Part shown: piece after piece, positions 10,215 through 23,159 of the stretch
Layout of the letters: each line of letters starts with the position of its first letter
How positions within the stretch are numbered: position 1 is the stretch's first letter
Origin: Caballeronia sp. SBC1
Lineage (GTDB): Bacteria > Pseudomonadota > Gammaproteobacteria > Burkholderiales > Burkholderiaceae
DNA: 64,000 bases
Assembly: GCF_011493005.1 (NCBI RefSeq)
Contig: NZ_CP049156.1
Location: 2,666,001-2,730,000, forward strand
Direction: 5' to 3'
Program-made: the position numbers and the translations under genes
The notes under the pieces: model-generated
Told to the model about the DNA's origin: nothing
Database searches by the model: none
Seen by the model: the letters and a program-made list of their open reading frames with translations, nothing else

Positions 10215-12110
10215 TCAGGCTGAAGCAGGAGCCGTGGCGTTACCCGGTTTGACTTCCGCGCCAGTGTTTCCACCACCCGACGACGGATCACCCGACGGCG
10301 GCGGCAGATTCTTCGGCGGACGCGGCGGACGACCGCCCATGATGTCGCTGATCTGGTCTGCGTCAATGGTTTCCCATTCCAGCAGCGCCTTCGTCATGGC
10401 TTCGACCTTGTCGCGGTTATCTTCCAGCAGCTTGCGGGCAAGACCGTATTGTTCGTCGAGAATCCGGCGAATTTCGGCATCGACCTTTTGCTGCGTGGCT
10501 TCGGACACCGTCTTCGACGCCATCTTGCCAAACATGCCGTCCTGTTCCGTGTCGACATACACCATTGTGCCGAGCACATCCGACATGCCGTAACGCGTCA
10601 CCATGTCACGAGCCATTTTCGTTGCGCGCTCGAAGTCGTTCGATGCACCCGTGGACATGGAGTTCAGAAACACTTCTTCCGATGCCCGGCCACCAAACAG
10701 AATGGCAATTTCCTCAAGCATCTTGTCGCGATACAAGTTCACGCGATCATGTTCCGGCAACTGCCACGTGACGCCCAATGCCCAGCCACGCGGCATGATG
10801 GTGACCTTGTGAACCGGATCAGCGTGAGGCAACAGTTTTGCCACCACCGCGTGACCCGACTCGTGATAAGCCGTGTTACGACGCTCTTCTTCACGCATCA
10901 CGGCAGACTTGCGTTCCGGACCCATGAAGATCTTGTCTTTCGCGTCTTCGAAGTCCGCCATTTCGACGATCCGCTTGCCGCGACGGGCTGCGAACAGCGC
11001 AGCTTCGTTCACAAGGTTCGCCAGATCAGCACCCGAGAAGCCCGGCGTACCACGTGCGATCACCGAAGCGTCAACGTCGTTCGAAATAGGCACCTTGCGC
11101 AGGTGGACCTTCATGATGTGTTCGCGACCGCGGATATCCGGCAAGCCCACGTACACCTGACGGTCGAAACGGCCCGGACGCAGCAGCGCTTTGTCCAGCA
11201 CGTCGGAACGGTTGGTCGCGGCGATCACGATCACGCCGGAGTTCGCCTCGAAGCCGTCCATTTCCACGAGCATCTGATTCAGCGTCTGCTCGCGTTCGTC
11301 GTTACCGCCACCCATGCCGGCGCCGCGATGACGGCCCACAGCATCGATTTCATCGATAAACACGATACACGGCGCGTGCTTCTTGGCCTGCTCGAACATG
11401 TCGCGCACCCGAGCCGCACCCACACCTACGAACATTTCAACGAAGTCCGAACCCGAGATGCTGAAGAACGGTACTTTCGCTTCGCCAGCAATGGCGCGCG
11501 CCAGCAACGTCTTACCCGTACCCGGAGGCCCGACCAGCAAGACGCCGCGAGGAATACGCCCACCCAGCTTCTGGAATTTTTGCGGATCACGCAGGAAGTC
11601 AACTAGCTCGGAGACCTCCTCCTTCGCTTCGTCACACCCTGCGACATCGGTAAAATTGATCGCGTTGTTGTTCTCGTCGATCAGCCGCGCTCGCGACTTG
11701 CCGAACGAAAATGCTCCGCCTTTCCCGCCGCCCTGCATTTGCCGCATCATGAAGAACCAGAAACCGATGATCAGGATCGTCGGTCCGAGGTAATACAGCG
11801 CGGAAACAAGCGCGTTCGGTTCGTCGTCGGCCTTGCCGCTGACCTGGACGCCGTACTTCATCAAGTCGCCGACCATCCAGATATCGCCAGGCGACACGAT
11901 TTGATATTTCTGACCGTCTGCGGGAGTAACGGTGAGATTACGACCCTGAACGGTAACTGTCTTGACCTTACCGGACTTCGCGTCGTCCATGAATTGCGAA
12001 TACGAAACACCTTCCTGGACGCGGGGCTTGTCGAACTGCTTGAACACCGTGAACAGCACCAGTGCGATAACCAGCCACACCGCTGCCTTAGAGAACATAT
12101 TGTTGTTCAA
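10215..12110 (-). CDS. ftsH: ATP-dependent zinc metalloprotease FtsH
   Basis: 631 aa membrane AAA+ protease. Two membrane segments (about 8-24 and 103-122) flank the periplasmic domain. The AAA module has Walker A GPPGTGKT (194-201), Walker [13 protein letters not shown] and the second region of homology ([19 protein letters not shown]); the protease has zinc motif HESGH (416-420). It degrades membrane and regulatory proteins. The start is TTG at 12110: AAGGAG lies seven bases before it, while the ATG four codons later would be too far. The C-terminus is Pro/Gly rich. Confidence 0.97.
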   Translation of the reverse strand: MNNNMFSKAAVWLVIALVLFTVFKQFDKPRVQEGVSYSQFMDDAKSGKVKTVTVQGRNLTVTPADGQKYQIVSPGDIWMVGDLMKYGVQVSGKADDEPNALVSALYYLGPTILIIGFWFFMMRQMQGGGKGGAFSFGKSRARLIDENNNAINFTDVAGCDEAKEEVSELVDFLRDPQKFQKLGGRIPRGVLLVGPPGTGKTLLARAIAGEAKVPFFSISGSDFVEMFVGVGAARVRDMFEQAKKHAPCIVFIDEIDAVGRHRGAGMGGGNDEREQTLNQMLVEMDGFEANSGVIVIAATNRSDVLDKALLRPGRFDRQVYVGLPDIRGREHIMKVHLRKVPISNDVDASVIARGTPGFSGADLANLVNEAALFAARRGKRIVEMADFEDAKDKIFMGPERKSAVMREEERRNTAYHESGHAVVAKLLPHADPVHKVTIMPRGWALGVTWQLPEHDRVNLYRDKMLEEIAILFGGRASEEVFLNSMSTGASNDFERATKMARDMVTRYGMSDVLGTMVYVDTEQDGMFGKMASKTVSEATQQKVDAEIRRILDEQYGLARKLLEDNRDKVEAMTKALLEWETIDADQISDIMGGRPPRPPKNLPPPSGDPSSGGGNTGAEVKPGNATAPASA

Positions 12111-12307
12111 AGCACCACTCCTTCACTCATAGACGGGCGCCTACATTCGCCTTGCGGCACCACCAAAGCATTCTAATCCAGACTGCAAACCCCTGCTATA
12201 GCCTTTAACTAGCACGAAGATAGCGGTCGAGACCCGATTGTTTGGACATATTCGGCAAAACGGCTGCCAGGACACCCGGACCCCGGCGGCGTTTCCACCC
12301 GCAACTC

Positions 12308-12970
12308 TCAATCCCGACGCTTCAGTTGCCTGCCCAAAATAAACGTTTCGGACGATTTATCGCGCGACGCCTTCGGCTTGCGCGGCGCGACGATTTTGAA
12401 TTGATGCTTGAACTTCTCCACTATCTGACTATAGCCGCTGCCGTGAAAACATTTGACCAATAAGGCGCCTTCCGGCTTCAGATGGTTCTGCGAGAAGTCG
12501 AGCGCCAGATCGCACAGATGTTCCATTCGCGCTGCATCCGCGCTGGCAACCCCTGAGAGGTTGGGGGCCATGTCGGAAATTACAAGGTCAACTTGATGGT
12601 CCCCGACAATTTCCTTCAGTTGGTCCAGTACCGAGTCTTCACGGAAGTCGCCCTGGATGAAGATCACGTCGGCGATCGGCTCCATGGGCAGCAGGTCGAG
12701 CGCGATGATCTTGCCGTCAATGCCGCCTTCGCGCGTTTCACCGCGCTTGGACCCCTTAGCCAATTGGTTGCGCGCGTACTGGCTCCAGCTCCCCGGGGTC
12801 GAGCCTAAGTCGACAATGATCTGGCCCGGTTTGATCAACTTGTCCTGCTCGTCGATCTCCTTCAGCTTGTATGCCGCGCGCGCCCGATAGCCCTCGCGCT
12901 GCGCGAGCTTTACGTACGGGTCATTGATGTGGTCGTGCAGCCACGAGTAATTGAAGCGGTTTTTTGCCAT
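12308..12970 (-). CDS. rlmE: 23S rRNA 2'-O-ribose methyltransferase RlmE (FtsJ/RrmJ)
   Basis: 220 aa. It methylates U2552 of 23S rRNA late in 50S assembly. The FtsJ fold is clear: [12 protein letters not shown] with the first catalytic Lys, SAM motif [17 protein letters not shown], catalytic Asp in [13 protein letters not shown], and LVKCFHGSG with the second catalytic Lys. It is followed by ftsH as in E. coli and is divergent from yhbY. Confidence 0.97.
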   Translation of the reverse strand: MAKNRFNYSWLHDHINDPYVKLAQREGYRARAAYKLKEIDEQDKLIKPGQIIVDLGSTPGSWSQYARNQLAKGSKRGETREGGIDGKIIALDLLPMEPIADVIFIQGDFREDSVLDQLKEIVGDHQVDLVISDMAPNLSGVASADAARMEHLCDLALDFSQNHLKPEGALLVKCFHGSGYSQIVEKFKHQFKIVAPRKPKASRDKSSETFILGRQLKRRD

Positions 12971-13353
12971 TAAGAATGAACTCTTGCTGCGTGAAGCTGT
13001 GCTTTTAGCGGATAATACGCGTCTAATTCGGGCTGCTGCTCATTTATGAGGCAGCCTTCGTCGATTTGGACAGCCGATACCGGCGCCGTTGCGCCCTGTG
13101 TTTGCCAGCGATGTTAGCCGGACGCCCGAGGCTGATTATGTGCTTCGGGCTTATCTGGCAAGGGGCGGCGTCCGAGCTCCGGCGATTAAAGATTCGTTAA
13201 AATCAAGTCCGTTTGCTCGCCGCACCGCCTCGCGCCGTCCGTCGTTTTCTTGAGCAAGGCGTCCCGCCCTGCCCGTCTTTGTTTTGCAATCGCGACCGTT
13301 TAGCCGCTTTTACGCTACGGCGCCTCTCATTTTAGTCGAGTCCGTTACTTCTC
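12971..13353. other. Divergent intergenic region between rlmE and yhbY
   Basis: 383 bp without a convincing gene. It must hold the start sites of two divergent genes. A TATTAT (minus strand, 13017-13012) near rlmE and a TAAAAT (plus strand, 13198-13203) before yhbY could be -10 elements, but neither has a good -35. An imperfect G+C-rich repeat around 13120-13180 (GACGCCCGAGG / CTTCGGGC / GCGGCGTCCG) may fold. No function is assigned. Confidence 0.4.
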
Positions 13354-13908
13354 ATGCCAGCTCTCAAACTTTCTCCCGCCGAACGCGCCGACCTGCGCTC
13401 CCAGGCTCACGCGCTCAAGCCCGTCGTACTCGTTGGCGGCGAAGGGCTGACCGAGGCCGTACTGGCCGAGATCGAGGTGCACCTTGCGGCACACCAGCTC
13501 ATCAAGATCCGCGTGTTCGGTGACGACCGCGAAGCCCGCGTCGCAGCCTACGCCGAAATCTGCGACCGGCTGAACGCCGCGCCGATCCAGCAAATAGGCA
13601 AGTTGCTCGTTGTATGGCGGCCGGAAAGCGACGAAGCTGCCAAGCCTTCACGTGCTGCCGGTGTTCGTGGCGCCAATCGCATCGCCCCTCCGAGCGCGGG
13701 CGAAGCCGCTGCGGAAACCTCGTCGAAGGGACGTGCGCCGCGTGTGGTCAAGGTCGTCAAGATCACGCGTGACGCGCCTGTGGTCCGTAAGCCGAAGAAG
13801 CAAAAGCTGTTGGTTCGCGGCAACGAACGCGTAACGGCTGGCGGTAACGTCAAACGCGCAAAGAAACGTCTGCCGAGCGCCAAACGTCACCATCAATCGT
13901 CGAAATAA
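13354..13908 (+). CDS. yhbY: YhbY/CRS1-CRM family RNA-binding protein with basic C-terminal tail
   Basis: 184 aa. Residues ~1-95 form the CRM domain: LSPAERADLRSQAHALKPVVLVGGEGLTEAVLAEIEVHL, the loop HELIKIRV-like HQLIKIRVFGDDR, and IQQIGKLLVVWRP. E. coli YhbY is a small pre-50S-associated protein. Here a ~90-residue tail rich in Lys, Arg, Ala and Pro follows (VVKVVKITR, RKPKKQK, VKRAKKRLPSAK), probably disordered RNA-binding. It is next to rlmE, another 50S assembly factor, on the opposite strand. Confidence 0.9.
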   Translation: MPALKLSPAERADLRSQAHALKPVVLVGGEGLTEAVLAEIEVHLAAHQLIKIRVFGDDREARVAAYAEICDRLNAAPIQQIGKLLVVWRPESDEAAKPSRAAGVRGANRIAPPSAGEAAAETSSKGRAPRVVKVVKITRDAPVVRKPKKQKLLVRGNERVTAGGNVKRAKKRLPSAKRHHQSSK

Positions 13909-13961
13909 ACTCGTCGAAGTCAGTTCGTCGGAATAAATTCCGCGCTCGCCCGGAAAGCAGA

Positions 13962-14004
13962 AAGCCGGCCATGCCCGATACCCTCGGGCATGGCCGGCTT
14001 TTTT
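13962..14004. terminator. Bidirectional terminator between yhbY and the DUF4149 gene
   Basis: A 17-bp perfect stem (AAGCCGGCCATGCCCGA at 13962-13978 with its complement at 13984-14000), a 5-nt loop and a six-T run on the plus strand. The convergent DUF4149 gene has its stop codon inside the T run, so it serves both strands. Confidence 0.9.
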
Positions 14005-14524
14005 AACCCCGCGCGCGGCGTGCCGCGACGCTGGCCGTCTTTCCCTTCGGAATGACCGATTGCGTGGGAAACCGTTCCGGCGGCAAGCGCCAGAACAGCA
14101 CCAATCCCAGAACGCTCTCCACCAGGTAGAACGCGCTGGATACGCCGTGCAGCATGCCAAAGCGGCTTGCATACGGCGATTGCGCGAGTTCCATCCCGCC
14201 TTCCTGAGCCGCCACCCGCAGCGCGTTCATGAACGGTTGCAGCGCGAAATAGCCAATCAGCACGCACAGCAGCATGCCCGCGATGACCCAGCGCGTCCGC
14301 TTGTATTCGGCGAAACCCGTTCGAACGAGGCGGTTGGCCAATACCAGCAGCAGCAGCGCGCAGATCACGCCGAGGAATCCCTCAATGCGAAACAGTTGCG
14401 CCGCCACCGATCCCGCCGACGTCCGGTCAAGCATGCTGAACAATACCGGCGCCGCCACGTATCCGAGCGCCAGCACGCTGCCGACCCAGATCATGGCGAT
14501 GATTCGAAAGAATCGATGGGCCAT
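14003..14524 (-). CDS. DUF4149 domain membrane protein
   Basis: 173 aa with four hydrophobic segments (about 8-30, 45-65, 78-98, 130-150) and the DUF4149 pattern of an N-terminal WVGSVLALGYVAAPVLF and a mid-chain RIEGFLG. Its function is unknown; the family often lies beside greA and yhbY in beta-proteobacteria, as here. The ATG overlaps the greA stop (TGATG), so the two are probably co-translated. I cannot assign a role beyond an inner membrane protein. Confidence 0.85.
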   Translation of the reverse strand: MAHRFFRIIAMIWVGSVLALGYVAAPVLFSMLDRTSAGSVAAQLFRIEGFLGVICALLLLVLANRLVRTGFAEYKRTRWVIAGMLLCVLIGYFALQPFMNALRVAAQEGGMELAQSPYASRFGMLHGVSSAFYLVESVLGLVLFWRLPPERFPTQSVIPKGKTASVAARRARG

Positions 14525-15000
14525 CAGACGTACTTGACCGCGATGATTTCGTACTCGCGCGCGCCGCTCGGAGCCTGCACGGACGCTACGTCGCCCTCGG
14601 TCTTGCCAATCAGCGCACGGGCGATGGGCGAGCTGATGGAGATCAGTCCGTGATCAATGTCAGCTTCGTCGTCGCCGACGATCTGGTACGTGACCATGTC
14701 GCCCGTGGCCGTCTCTTCCAGCTCGACCGTCGCACCGAAGATCACGCGCCCGTCGGCTTCCACGGCGGTGGGGTCGATAACTTGCGCGCCGGCCAGCTTC
14801 GACTCGATCTCGGCAATACGGCCCTCGATAAAGCCCTGCTTCTCCTTGGCCGCGTCGTATTCGGCGTTTTCCGACAGATCGCCCTGCGCGCGGGCTTCGG
14901 CGATCGAATTCACGACAGCCGGACGCTCCACGGATTTGAGGCGTTGCAATTCGTCGCGCAGCAACGCTGCGCCGCGTTTAGTCAAAGGAACTGTGCTCAT
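14524..15000 (-). CDS. greA: Transcription elongation factor GreA
   Basis: 158 aa. The N-terminal coiled coil ([46 protein letters not shown]) contains the acidic tip D-SENAEY that stimulates transcript cleavage by stalled RNA polymerase; a C-terminal FKBP-like globular domain follows. The start at 15000 ([10 protein letters not shown]) matches the family; a frame to 15018 adds six residues. It lies just downstream of an intrinsic terminator after carB. Confidence 0.97.
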   Translation of the reverse strand: MSTVPLTKRGAALLRDELQRLKSVERPAVVNSIAEARAQGDLSENAEYDAAKEKQGFIEGRIAEIESKLAGAQVIDPTAVEADGRVIFGATVELEETATGDMVTYQIVGDDEADIDHGLISISSPIARALIGKTEGDVASVQAPSGAREYEIIAVKYV

Positions 15001-15030
15001 AAACAACTCATTACGCAAAAATGCAGACGT

Positions 15031-15092
15031 AAAAAAATTACCGCGGTTAAGTGCATCTCCCGGTAAAAAAGGAAGACGCCGCTTAACCGCGG
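15031..15092 (-). terminator. Intrinsic terminator/attenuator between carB and greA
   Basis: On the minus strand an 11-bp perfect inverted repeat, CCGCGGTTAAG / CTTAACCGCGG (15092-15082 and 15051-15041), is followed by TAATTTTTTTA. The 30-nt loop itself contains a T6 run. It ends about 30 nt before the greA start, so it can act both as the carAB terminator and in a greA leader. Confidence 0.8.
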
Positions 15093-15153
15093 CCCTTGAA
15101 ACTTAGACTTCGTTTGGAGACTGCTGATACTGCTGAGACTCGAATCAGAAGCC

Positions 15154-18100
15154 TTAGTTTAGGCGAGCATGGAGTCCTTGTAAATCATAGACTTCCAGGT
15201 CCTTCAGATATCGCAGCCCTTCGACCGCTGCGCGCGCCCCGGACATGGTCGTGTAGTACGTGACCTTGTTGGCTTGTGCGCTCATGCGGATCGAGCGGGA
15301 ATCGGCAATCGCGGCACGGGTTTCGTCGACGGTGGTGAAGACCAGCGCAATCTCGCCGTTCTTGATCATGTCCACAATGTGCGGCCGGCCGTCCTTCACC
15401 TTGTTGACCACCTTCACCGGCACGCCCGCTGCCTGGATGGCCGATGCCGTGCCTTTCGTCGCCACGATCGGATAGCCAAGTTCATGCAGCATGGTCGCGA
15501 CTTCCACGGCCTTCTGCTTGTCCGCGTCCATCACGGTGAGGAGAACCGTGCCGCTTTCCGGCAAGCGCGAACCAGCCGCGAGCTGCGACTTGAACAGCGC
15601 TTCGCCGAACGTACGGCCCACGCCCATCACTTCGCCCGTCGAGCGCATTTCCGGTCCAAGCACCGGATCGACAGCCGGGAATTTCACGAATGGAAACACA
15701 GCTTCCTTGACGCTGAAATACGGCGGGATCACTTCCTTCGTGACACCCTGGTCGGCGAGCTTCTGGCCGACCATCGCGCGGGCTGCGATCTTGGCGAGCG
15801 GCAAGCCGGTCGCCTTCGATACATACGGCACCGTTCGCGAAGCGCGCGGATTCACTTCGAGCACGTAGATCACGTCCTGCTTCGTGCCATCTTCACGCGG
15901 TACTTGCTGGATCGCGAACTGCACGTTCATCAGGCCGATCACGTTCAGTGCGCGCGCCATTGCGCCGGTCTGGCGCTTGAGTTCATCGACAGTTTCCTGC
16001 GACAGCGAATACGGCGGCAGCGAGCATGCCGAATCGCCCGAATGGACGCCAGCCTGTTCGATGTGCTCCATCACGCCACCGATAAACACCGCCTCGCCGT
16101 CTGAAATACAGTCCACGTCGCATTCAATTGCGTCGTTCAGGAAGCGATCGAGCAGCACGGGTGAATCGTGCGACACCTTCACGGCTTCGCGCATGTAGCG
16201 TTCGAGATCGCGCGGCTCGTGGACAATTTCCATGGCGCGGCCACCCAACACGTACGACGGACGCACGACCAGCGGGTAACCGATTTCTTCGGCCAGGCGC
16301 AGCGCTTCGTCTTCCGCACGTGCCGTGCGGTTCGGCGGCTGACGCAGGTTCAGGTTCTGCAGCAGCTTCTGGAAACGCTCGCGGTCTTCGGCGGCATCGA
16401 TCATGTCCGGCGACGTTCCGACGATCGGCACGCCGTTCGCCTCGAGGTCCAGCGCAAGCTTCAATGGTGTCTGGCCGCCGTATTGCACGATCACGCCAAC
16501 CGGCTTTTCCAGTTCGACGATCTCGAGCACGTCTTCCAGCGTCAGCGATTCGAAGTACAGACGGTCAGACGTGTCGTAGTCGGTGGAAACAGTCTCGGGG
16601 TTGCAGTTGACCATGATGGTTTCATAGCCGTCTTCACGCATCGCCAAAGCCGCGTGCACGCAGCAATAGTCGAACTCGATGCCCTGCCCGATCCGGTTCG
16701 GGCCACCGCCCAGCACCATGATCTTCTTTTTATCGGTCGGATTCGCTTCGCACTCTTCCTCGTAGGTCGAGTACATGTAGGCGGTTTTCGTCGCGAACTC
16801 AGCAGCGCACGTGTCCACCCGCTTGTAGACCGGACGCACTTTCAGCGCATGGCGATGCTTGCGCACAGCCGTTTGATCCGAGCCAAGCAACTTCGCCAGA
16901 CGACGATCAGAGAAACCGCTCTGCTTCAGGTACAGCATTTCATCTTTGGTCAGGCTTTCGATCGTACGGCCGCTCAGCGCCTTTTCCTTCAAGATGATCT
17001 GTTCGATCTGCGCGAGGAACCACGGATCGATAGCCGTTTCTTCAAAGATTTCTTCGGCTGTCAGGCCAAGACGGAACGCGTCGCCCAGGAACCAGATACG
17101 GTCCGGACCCGGTTCGCCAATTTCGCGAATCACTTCGTCGCGGCTGGTGGTCTTTTCATCGAGTCCATCGACGCCCACTTCCAGTCCGCGCAGCGCCTTC
17201 TGGAACGACTCCTGGAACGTGCGGCCAATGGCCATCACTTCGCCAACCGACTTCATTTGCGTCGTCAGGCGTGCATCGGCTTCGCGGAATTTTTCGAACG
17301 CGAAACGCGGAATCTTCGTGACCACATAGTCTATGGTCGGTTCGAACGACGCCGGCGTCTGACCGCCCGTGATCTCGTTCTTCAGCTCGTCGAGCGTGTA
17401 GCCCACAGCCAGCTTCGCCGCGACCTTGGCGATCGGGAAACCCGTCGCCTTCGACGCCAGCGCCGACGAGCGCGACACACGCGGATTCATCTCGATCACG
17501 ACCATGCGGCCGTCTTTCGGGTTGATCGCGAACTGCACGTTGGAGCCGCCCGTGTCAACACCGATCTCGCGCAGCACGGCGAGCGATGCGTTACGCAGGA
17601 TCTGGTATTCCTTGTCGGTGAGCGTTTGGGCCGGCGCGACGGTGATGGAGTCGCCGGTATGCACGCCCATCGGGTCCAGGTTTTCGATCGAGCATACGAT
17701 GATGCAGTTGTCCTTAGTGTCCCGGACGACTTCCATCTCGAACTCTTTCCAGCCCAGCAGCGACTCTTCGATCAGCAACTCGCGCGTCGGCGACAAATCC
17801 ATTCCGCGACGGCAAATTTCTTCGAATTCTTCCTTGTTGTACGCAATCCCGCCGCCCGATCCGCCCAGCGTGAACGAAGGACGGATGACCGTGGGATACC
17901 CGCCGCTGCCCGTCAGCGCGGCGATATCCGCCTGCACCTGCAGCGCTTCTTCCATGGAATGCGCGATGCCCGACTTGGCCGAACCCAGGCCGATCTTCGT
18001 CATCGCTTCCTTGAACTTCTGGCGGTCTTCGGCTTTATCGATGGCTTCCGGCGACGCGCCGATCAACTCGACCTTGTACTTTTCCAGCACGCCGTGATGG

Positions 18101-18408
18101 AACAAATCCAGCGCGCAGTTCAGCGCGGTTTGTCCGCCCATGGTCGGCAGGATGGCGTCGGGGCGTTCTTTATCGATGATGCGCTCGACGACTTCCCACG
18201 TGATCGGCTCGATGTACGTGACGTCGGCCGTGTTCGGGTCGGTCATGATCGTCGCGGGATTGCTGTTGACGAGAATGACCTTGTAGCCTTCCTCGCGCAG
18301 CGCCTTGCAAGCCTGCGCGCCCGAATAATCGAACTCGCACGCCTGACCGATGATGATCGGTCCCGCGCCGATGATGAGGATGCTCTTGATGTCTGTCCGC
18401 TTCGGCAT
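15154..18408 (-). CDS. carB: Carbamoyl-phosphate synthase large subunit
   Basis: 1084 aa with the duplicated ATP-grasp architecture. First half: [17 protein letters not shown], the glycine loop [12 protein letters not shown] and [18 protein letters not shown]. Second half: [28 protein letters not shown] and [18 protein letters not shown]. The C-terminal MGS-like allosteric domain (about 940-1084) follows. With CarA it makes carbamoyl phosphate from glutamine, bicarbonate and ATP for arginine and pyrimidine synthesis. The ATG at 18408 ([11 protein letters not shown]) is the family start; the extra four codons in the open frame are leader. Confidence 0.98.
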   Translation of the reverse strand: MPKRTDIKSILIIGAGPIIIGQACEFDYSGAQACKALREEGYKVILVNSNPATIMTDPNTADVTYIEPITWEVVERIIDKERPDAILPTMGGQTALNCALDLFHHGVLEKYKVELIGASPEAIDKAEDRQKFKEAMTKIGLGSAKSGIAHSMEEALQVQADIAALTGSGGYPTVIRPSFTLGGSGGGIAYNKEEFEEICRRGMDLSPTRELLIEESLLGWKEFEMEVVRDTKDNCIIVCSIENLDPMGVHTGDSITVAPAQTLTDKEYQILRNASLAVLREIGVDTGGSNVQFAINPKDGRMVVIEMNPRVSRSSALASKATGFPIAKVAAKLAVGYTLDELKNEITGGQTPASFEPTIDYVVTKIPRFAFEKFREADARLTTQMKSVGEVMAIGRTFQESFQKALRGLEVGVDGLDEKTTSRDEVIREIGEPGPDRIWFLGDAFRLGLTAEEIFEETAIDPWFLAQIEQIILKEKALSGRTIESLTKDEMLYLKQSGFSDRRLAKLLGSDQTAVRKHRHALKVRPVYKRVDTCAAEFATKTAYMYSTYEEECEANPTDKKKIMVLGGGPNRIGQGIEFDYCCVHAALAMREDGYETIMVNCNPETVSTDYDTSDRLYFESLTLEDVLEIVELEKPVGVIVQYGGQTPLKLALDLEANGVPIVGTSPDMIDAAEDRERFQKLLQNLNLRQPPNRTARAEDEALRLAEEIGYPLVVRPSYVLGGRAMEIVHEPRDLERYMREAVKVSHDSPVLLDRFLNDAIECDVDCISDGEAVFIGGVMEHIEQAGVHSGDSACSLPPYSLSQETVDELKRQTGAMARALNVIGLMNVQFAIQQVPREDGTKQDVIYVLEVNPRASRTVPYVSKATGLPLAKIAARAMVGQKLADQGVTKEVIPPYFSVKEAVFPFVKFPAVDPVLGPEMRSTGEVMGVGRTFGEALFKSQLAAGSRLPESGTVLLTVMDADKQKAVEVATMLHELGYPIVATKGTASAIQAAGVPVKVVNKVKDGRPHIVDMIKNGEIALVFTTVDETRAAIADSRSIRMSAQANKVTYYTTMSGARAAVEGLRYLKDLEVYDLQGLHARLN

Positions 18409-18474
18409 AACTGCTCTCAATGATTGTGTTGCTGTGTTCTGTCTTTGCGTGTCTACGTGTCTGCGCGCGTCTAT

Positions 18475-19614
18475 TCAAGCCGCTTCTTTCTGCGCTTCCA
18501 TCAGGCCGACGAACCGATCGAACAAGTACGCAATATCGTTCGGTCCCGGCGACGCTTCCGGGTGACCCTGGAAGCAGAACGCGGGTTTGTCGGTGAGCGC
18601 GAAGCCTTGCAGCGTGCCGTCGAACAACGACGTGTGCGTGACCTTTGCGTTGGCGGGCAGCGTGGCGGCATCGACAGCGAAACCGTGATTCTGCGACGTG
18701 ATCACCACGCGGCCGTTCTCAAGGTCCTTCACCGGATGATTCGCGCCGTGATGGCCCGTTTTCATCTTCATGGTCTTCGCGCCCACAGCGAGACCCATGA
18801 TCTGGTGGCCGAGGCAAATACCAAACGTAGGAATGCCACGTTTGATGAATTCGCGCGTGGCTGCAATTGCGTAGTCACACGGTTCCGGATCGCCGGGGCC
18901 GTTCGAGAGGAAGATGCCGTCGGGGTTCAGCGCGAGGGCGTCGGCAGCGGTAGACTGAGCCGGCAACACGGTGACGTGGCAGCCGCGCTCGGCCAGCATG
19001 CGCAAGATGTTGTACTTCACGCCGTAGTCGAATGCGACCACGCGATACTGCGGCGCCTTCTGCTCGCCGTAGCCGCTTTCCAGACGCCATTCAGACTGCG
19101 TCCATTCGTACTTTTCTTTCGTCGATACGACCTTCGCGAGATCCATCCCCGACAAACCCGGGAACGAGCGCGCGAGTTCCAAAGCTTTCGCTTCGTCGTC
19201 ACCGGCGAGAATGCAGCCGTTTTGTGCACCCTTGTCGCGCAGGATTCGCGTGAGTTTGCGTGTATCGATGTTCGAAATGGCGACGACGTTTTCCGCTTTC
19301 AGATAGTCGGCGAGGGATTGTTCGGAGCGGAAATTCGAGGCGAGCACCGGCAGATCTCGAATGATCAGGCCGGCGGCATGGACTTTGGTGGATTCGACGT
19401 CTTCAGCGTTCACACCGACATTGCCGATGTGCGGATACGTCAAGGTGACGATTTGCTGCGCGTAGCTCGGGTCCGTCAGGATTTCCTGATAACCGGTGAT
19501 AGCGGTGTTGAACACCACTTCGCCGATCGTGTGACCGGACGCGCCGATCGAGTGACCACGAAAGACCGTGCCGTCGGCGAGTGCGAGGATTGCGGGAGAG
19601 AATGACGGCAACAC
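18475..19614 (-). CDS. carA: Carbamoyl-phosphate synthase small (glutaminase) subunit
   Basis: 379 aa. The N-terminal CPSase small-chain domain ([15 protein letters not shown].. [26 protein letters not shown]) precedes a class I glutamine amidotransferase with nucleophile Cys in FGICLGHQ and the His/Glu pair in [13 protein letters not shown]. It supplies ammonia to CarB. The start is GTG at 19614, six bases after a strong AAAGGAG. carB follows after 66 bp. Confidence 0.98.
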   Translation of the reverse strand: MLPSFSPAILALADGTVFRGHSIGASGHTIGEVVFNTAITGYQEILTDPSYAQQIVTLTYPHIGNVGVNAEDVESTKVHAAGLIIRDLPVLASNFRSEQSLADYLKAENVVAISNIDTRKLTRILRDKGAQNGCILAGDDEAKALELARSFPGLSGMDLAKVVSTKEKYEWTQSEWRLESGYGEQKAPQYRVVAFDYGVKYNILRMLAERGCHVTVLPAQSTAADALALNPDGIFLSNGPGDPEPCDYAIAATREFIKRGIPTFGICLGHQIMGLAVGAKTMKMKTGHHGANHPVKDLENGRVVITSQNHGFAVDAATLPANAKVTHTSLFDGTLQGFALTDKPAFCFQGHPEASPGPNDIAYLFDRFVGLMEAQKEAA

Positions 19615-19875
19615 GGGAGGCTCCTTTGGAACACCCTGTTTGCCGACCTGTCATCCGACCGTGGAGTCGCGCGCGGCCCTGGATTGGCGCGCGCAGACCC
19701 GCATCGCGTTCGATTGCGTCGGGCGCAAGACTCGCCAGTTTGGCCGATCGGGCTCCAATGACTGGACGCGCGGATCAGGCGTTTGGCGGGATGCGCGTGG
19801 GTTGCAAGGCGCGGCGGATGAACGGTGAGTGGGAGGTAGGCGCTAGGGTGTAGGTTGATTTGCTCAAACCTTTGA

Positions 19876-19905
19876 ATTATAGCCCGAAAACGCTCTTCTC
19901 TCCAA
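19876..19905 (-). promoter_or_regulatory. Probable sigma-70 promoter of carAB
   Basis: The minus strand has a perfect TATAAT (19881-19876) with TTGGAG (19905-19900) 18 bp upstream. Transcription would begin near 19869, leaving a leader of about 255 nt before carA. The -35 matches only three of six positions. Confidence 0.6.
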
Positions 19906-19978
19906 ATTTGAGACGCGTCACCTGCAAGACGCGTTCCAGGTTAAGGGCTGCGAGCCTTATCCAGCGGGCATGCGACGA

Positions 19979-21214
19979 TCATGACGCCACGCCGCCACGC
20001 TTTTCGAGAACGCTGCTTGGCAGGACGTACCAGATGGCGCTGGCGATCTGCAGCGCGATCAACACGCCCCACGCGCTCAGATGCGCCGTGGCGGGATAGT
20101 GGCCACCTTGGGCCGGCCAGCGGGACAGCATGGCCCCTATGCCCACTTGCAAGCCGAAGATCAGGATGAACAGGACAAGCGTGAGCGTGCTGTGCGCGCG
20201 GCCAATCATGTGGGTCGGGAAATATTCGGCCATCACCGCGTAGCTCAGAATGCCGGTTCCGCCGAACACGCCGTAACAAGCGATCAGCAAGGCCGGAGAT
20301 ATCGGCGCACGCACGAGCATCAGCACCTGGACCAGTACGAACAGCGCCATGCCGAAGCCGCAAAACGCGTAGACCGTGACGCCGCGTTTCTGCAGACCGC
20401 GCGCCGCCACGCCAAAACCAACACAGCCGATCATCATCGCGATGCCGAGCACCGATACCAGCACCGCGGCGTATTGCGCGCTCAGGCCCATGACATCGAG
20501 AAGGTAGGGCCTGATCCATAGCGACTGCATGGCGTAGAAAACGCCTTGTGTAGCGACCGAAAACGACGCGATCTTCCAGAACGCACCGCTGCGCAGAATG
20601 CGCAACGTGCCCTGGAACTGAGTGAGCATGTCGGCTTTTCGATGCACGCCGTCTCGATGTTCCGGTGCAAAAAGAAAGATGGCTGCCGCGACCGCGAGGG
20701 TCATCGCGACGAGACCGTAGCAGACGTTGCGCCAGTCGGTCACCCCGAGCAGCAGGGCGAGCGGCGAGCCGACCACCACACCACCGAGGCCACCGACCGC
20801 CATCACGAGACCGTTGACCATCGGAAGTTGTGCCACGGGCAGGATTTGCGCGAGCGCCTTGAAAGCCGCGCTCATGCAGACGGACACGCCCACGCCAATC
20901 AGCAACCGCCCCAGCATCATGGCGCCGATGCCGTGCGCCGCGCCGAACACACCGATCCCTAGCGCCGCGAACAACAGCATTCCCGCAGTGGCCCGGCGCG
21001 GGCCAAAGCGATCGAGCAAGATGCCCACGGGAATTTGCGCCGCCGCAAAACCAAGAAAGTACAACGACGTGAGCAAGCCGAGATCTGCCCCCGACAAACC
21101 CAGATCGTGCGTAATGTAGGGAGCGAAGCCGAGATTCACCCCACGGAAGACGTACGAGACGAAATATCCGGCGGAAAACAGAAAAAAGACGCGAAGCCGA
21201 ACGGAAGACGTCAT
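19979..21214 (-). CDS. Major facilitator superfamily transporter
   Basis: 411 aa with about twelve membrane segments. The MFS loop 2-3 motif is present (PVGILLDRFGPRRATAG), as is the motif in the sixth to seventh loop region. It begins VFFLFSAGYFVSYVFRGVNLGFAPYITHDLGLSGADLGLLTSLYFLGFAAAQIPVG, typical of the NNP/OPA-like or uncharacterised MFS-1 proteins of Burkholderia. The substrate cannot be read from the sequence. It lies downstream of mltD's 3' end in the same orientation, after mltD's terminator, and before the carAB promoter. Confidence 0.85.
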   Translation of the reverse strand: MTSSVRLRVFFLFSAGYFVSYVFRGVNLGFAPYITHDLGLSGADLGLLTSLYFLGFAAAQIPVGILLDRFGPRRATAGMLLFAALGIGVFGAAHGIGAMMLGRLLIGVGVSVCMSAAFKALAQILPVAQLPMVNGLVMAVGGLGGVVVGSPLALLLGVTDWRNVCYGLVAMTLAVAAAIFLFAPEHRDGVHRKADMLTQFQGTLRILRSGAFWKIASFSVATQGVFYAMQSLWIRPYLLDVMGLSAQYAAVLVSVLGIAMMIGCVGFGVAARGLQKRGVTVYAFCGFGMALFVLVQVLMLVRAPISPALLIACYGVFGGTGILSYAVMAEYFPTHMIGRAHSTLTLVLFILIFGLQVGIGAMLSRWPAQGGHYPATAHLSAWGVLIALQIASAIWYVLPSSVLEKRGGVAS

Positions 21215-21267
21215 GTGCAGCGCAGGGGTTTAGGTATGAAGCGGCAGTTTAACGCGCACGCCCAAAT

Positions 21268-21294
21268 GAAAACGCCGTCACCTTGGTGACGGCG
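21268..21294 (-). terminator. Intrinsic terminator of mltD
   Basis: CGCCGTCACC at 21273-21282 pairs with GGTGACGGCG at 21285-21294, followed on the minus strand by TTTTCATTT. It lies 28 bp past the mltD stop. Confidence 0.85.
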
Positions 21295-21321
21295 GGGATT
21301 CTTGACCGCGCAGACAGGTTA

Positions 21322-22992
<1,671 letters not shown>

Positions 22993-23159
22993 GAACGTCT
23001 CGGATTCCAAAAAATGTGCTTGGAAATTTGGACCCGATAGTACGGAAGCGCACTCATCACGTCAATATAAATGCAAAAAACTCAGCAAAATCCGGGGCCT
23101 GCAATGGTTTTCAACGTTTCAGATGAAGATAACCGCAAGTGTTGCTGGGTTAGTGAGGG

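Noticed and set aside
16168..18423. Plus-strand frame of 751 codons opposite carB
   Set aside because: carB is certain on the other strand with all ATP-grasp motifs; the antisense frame is composition-driven.
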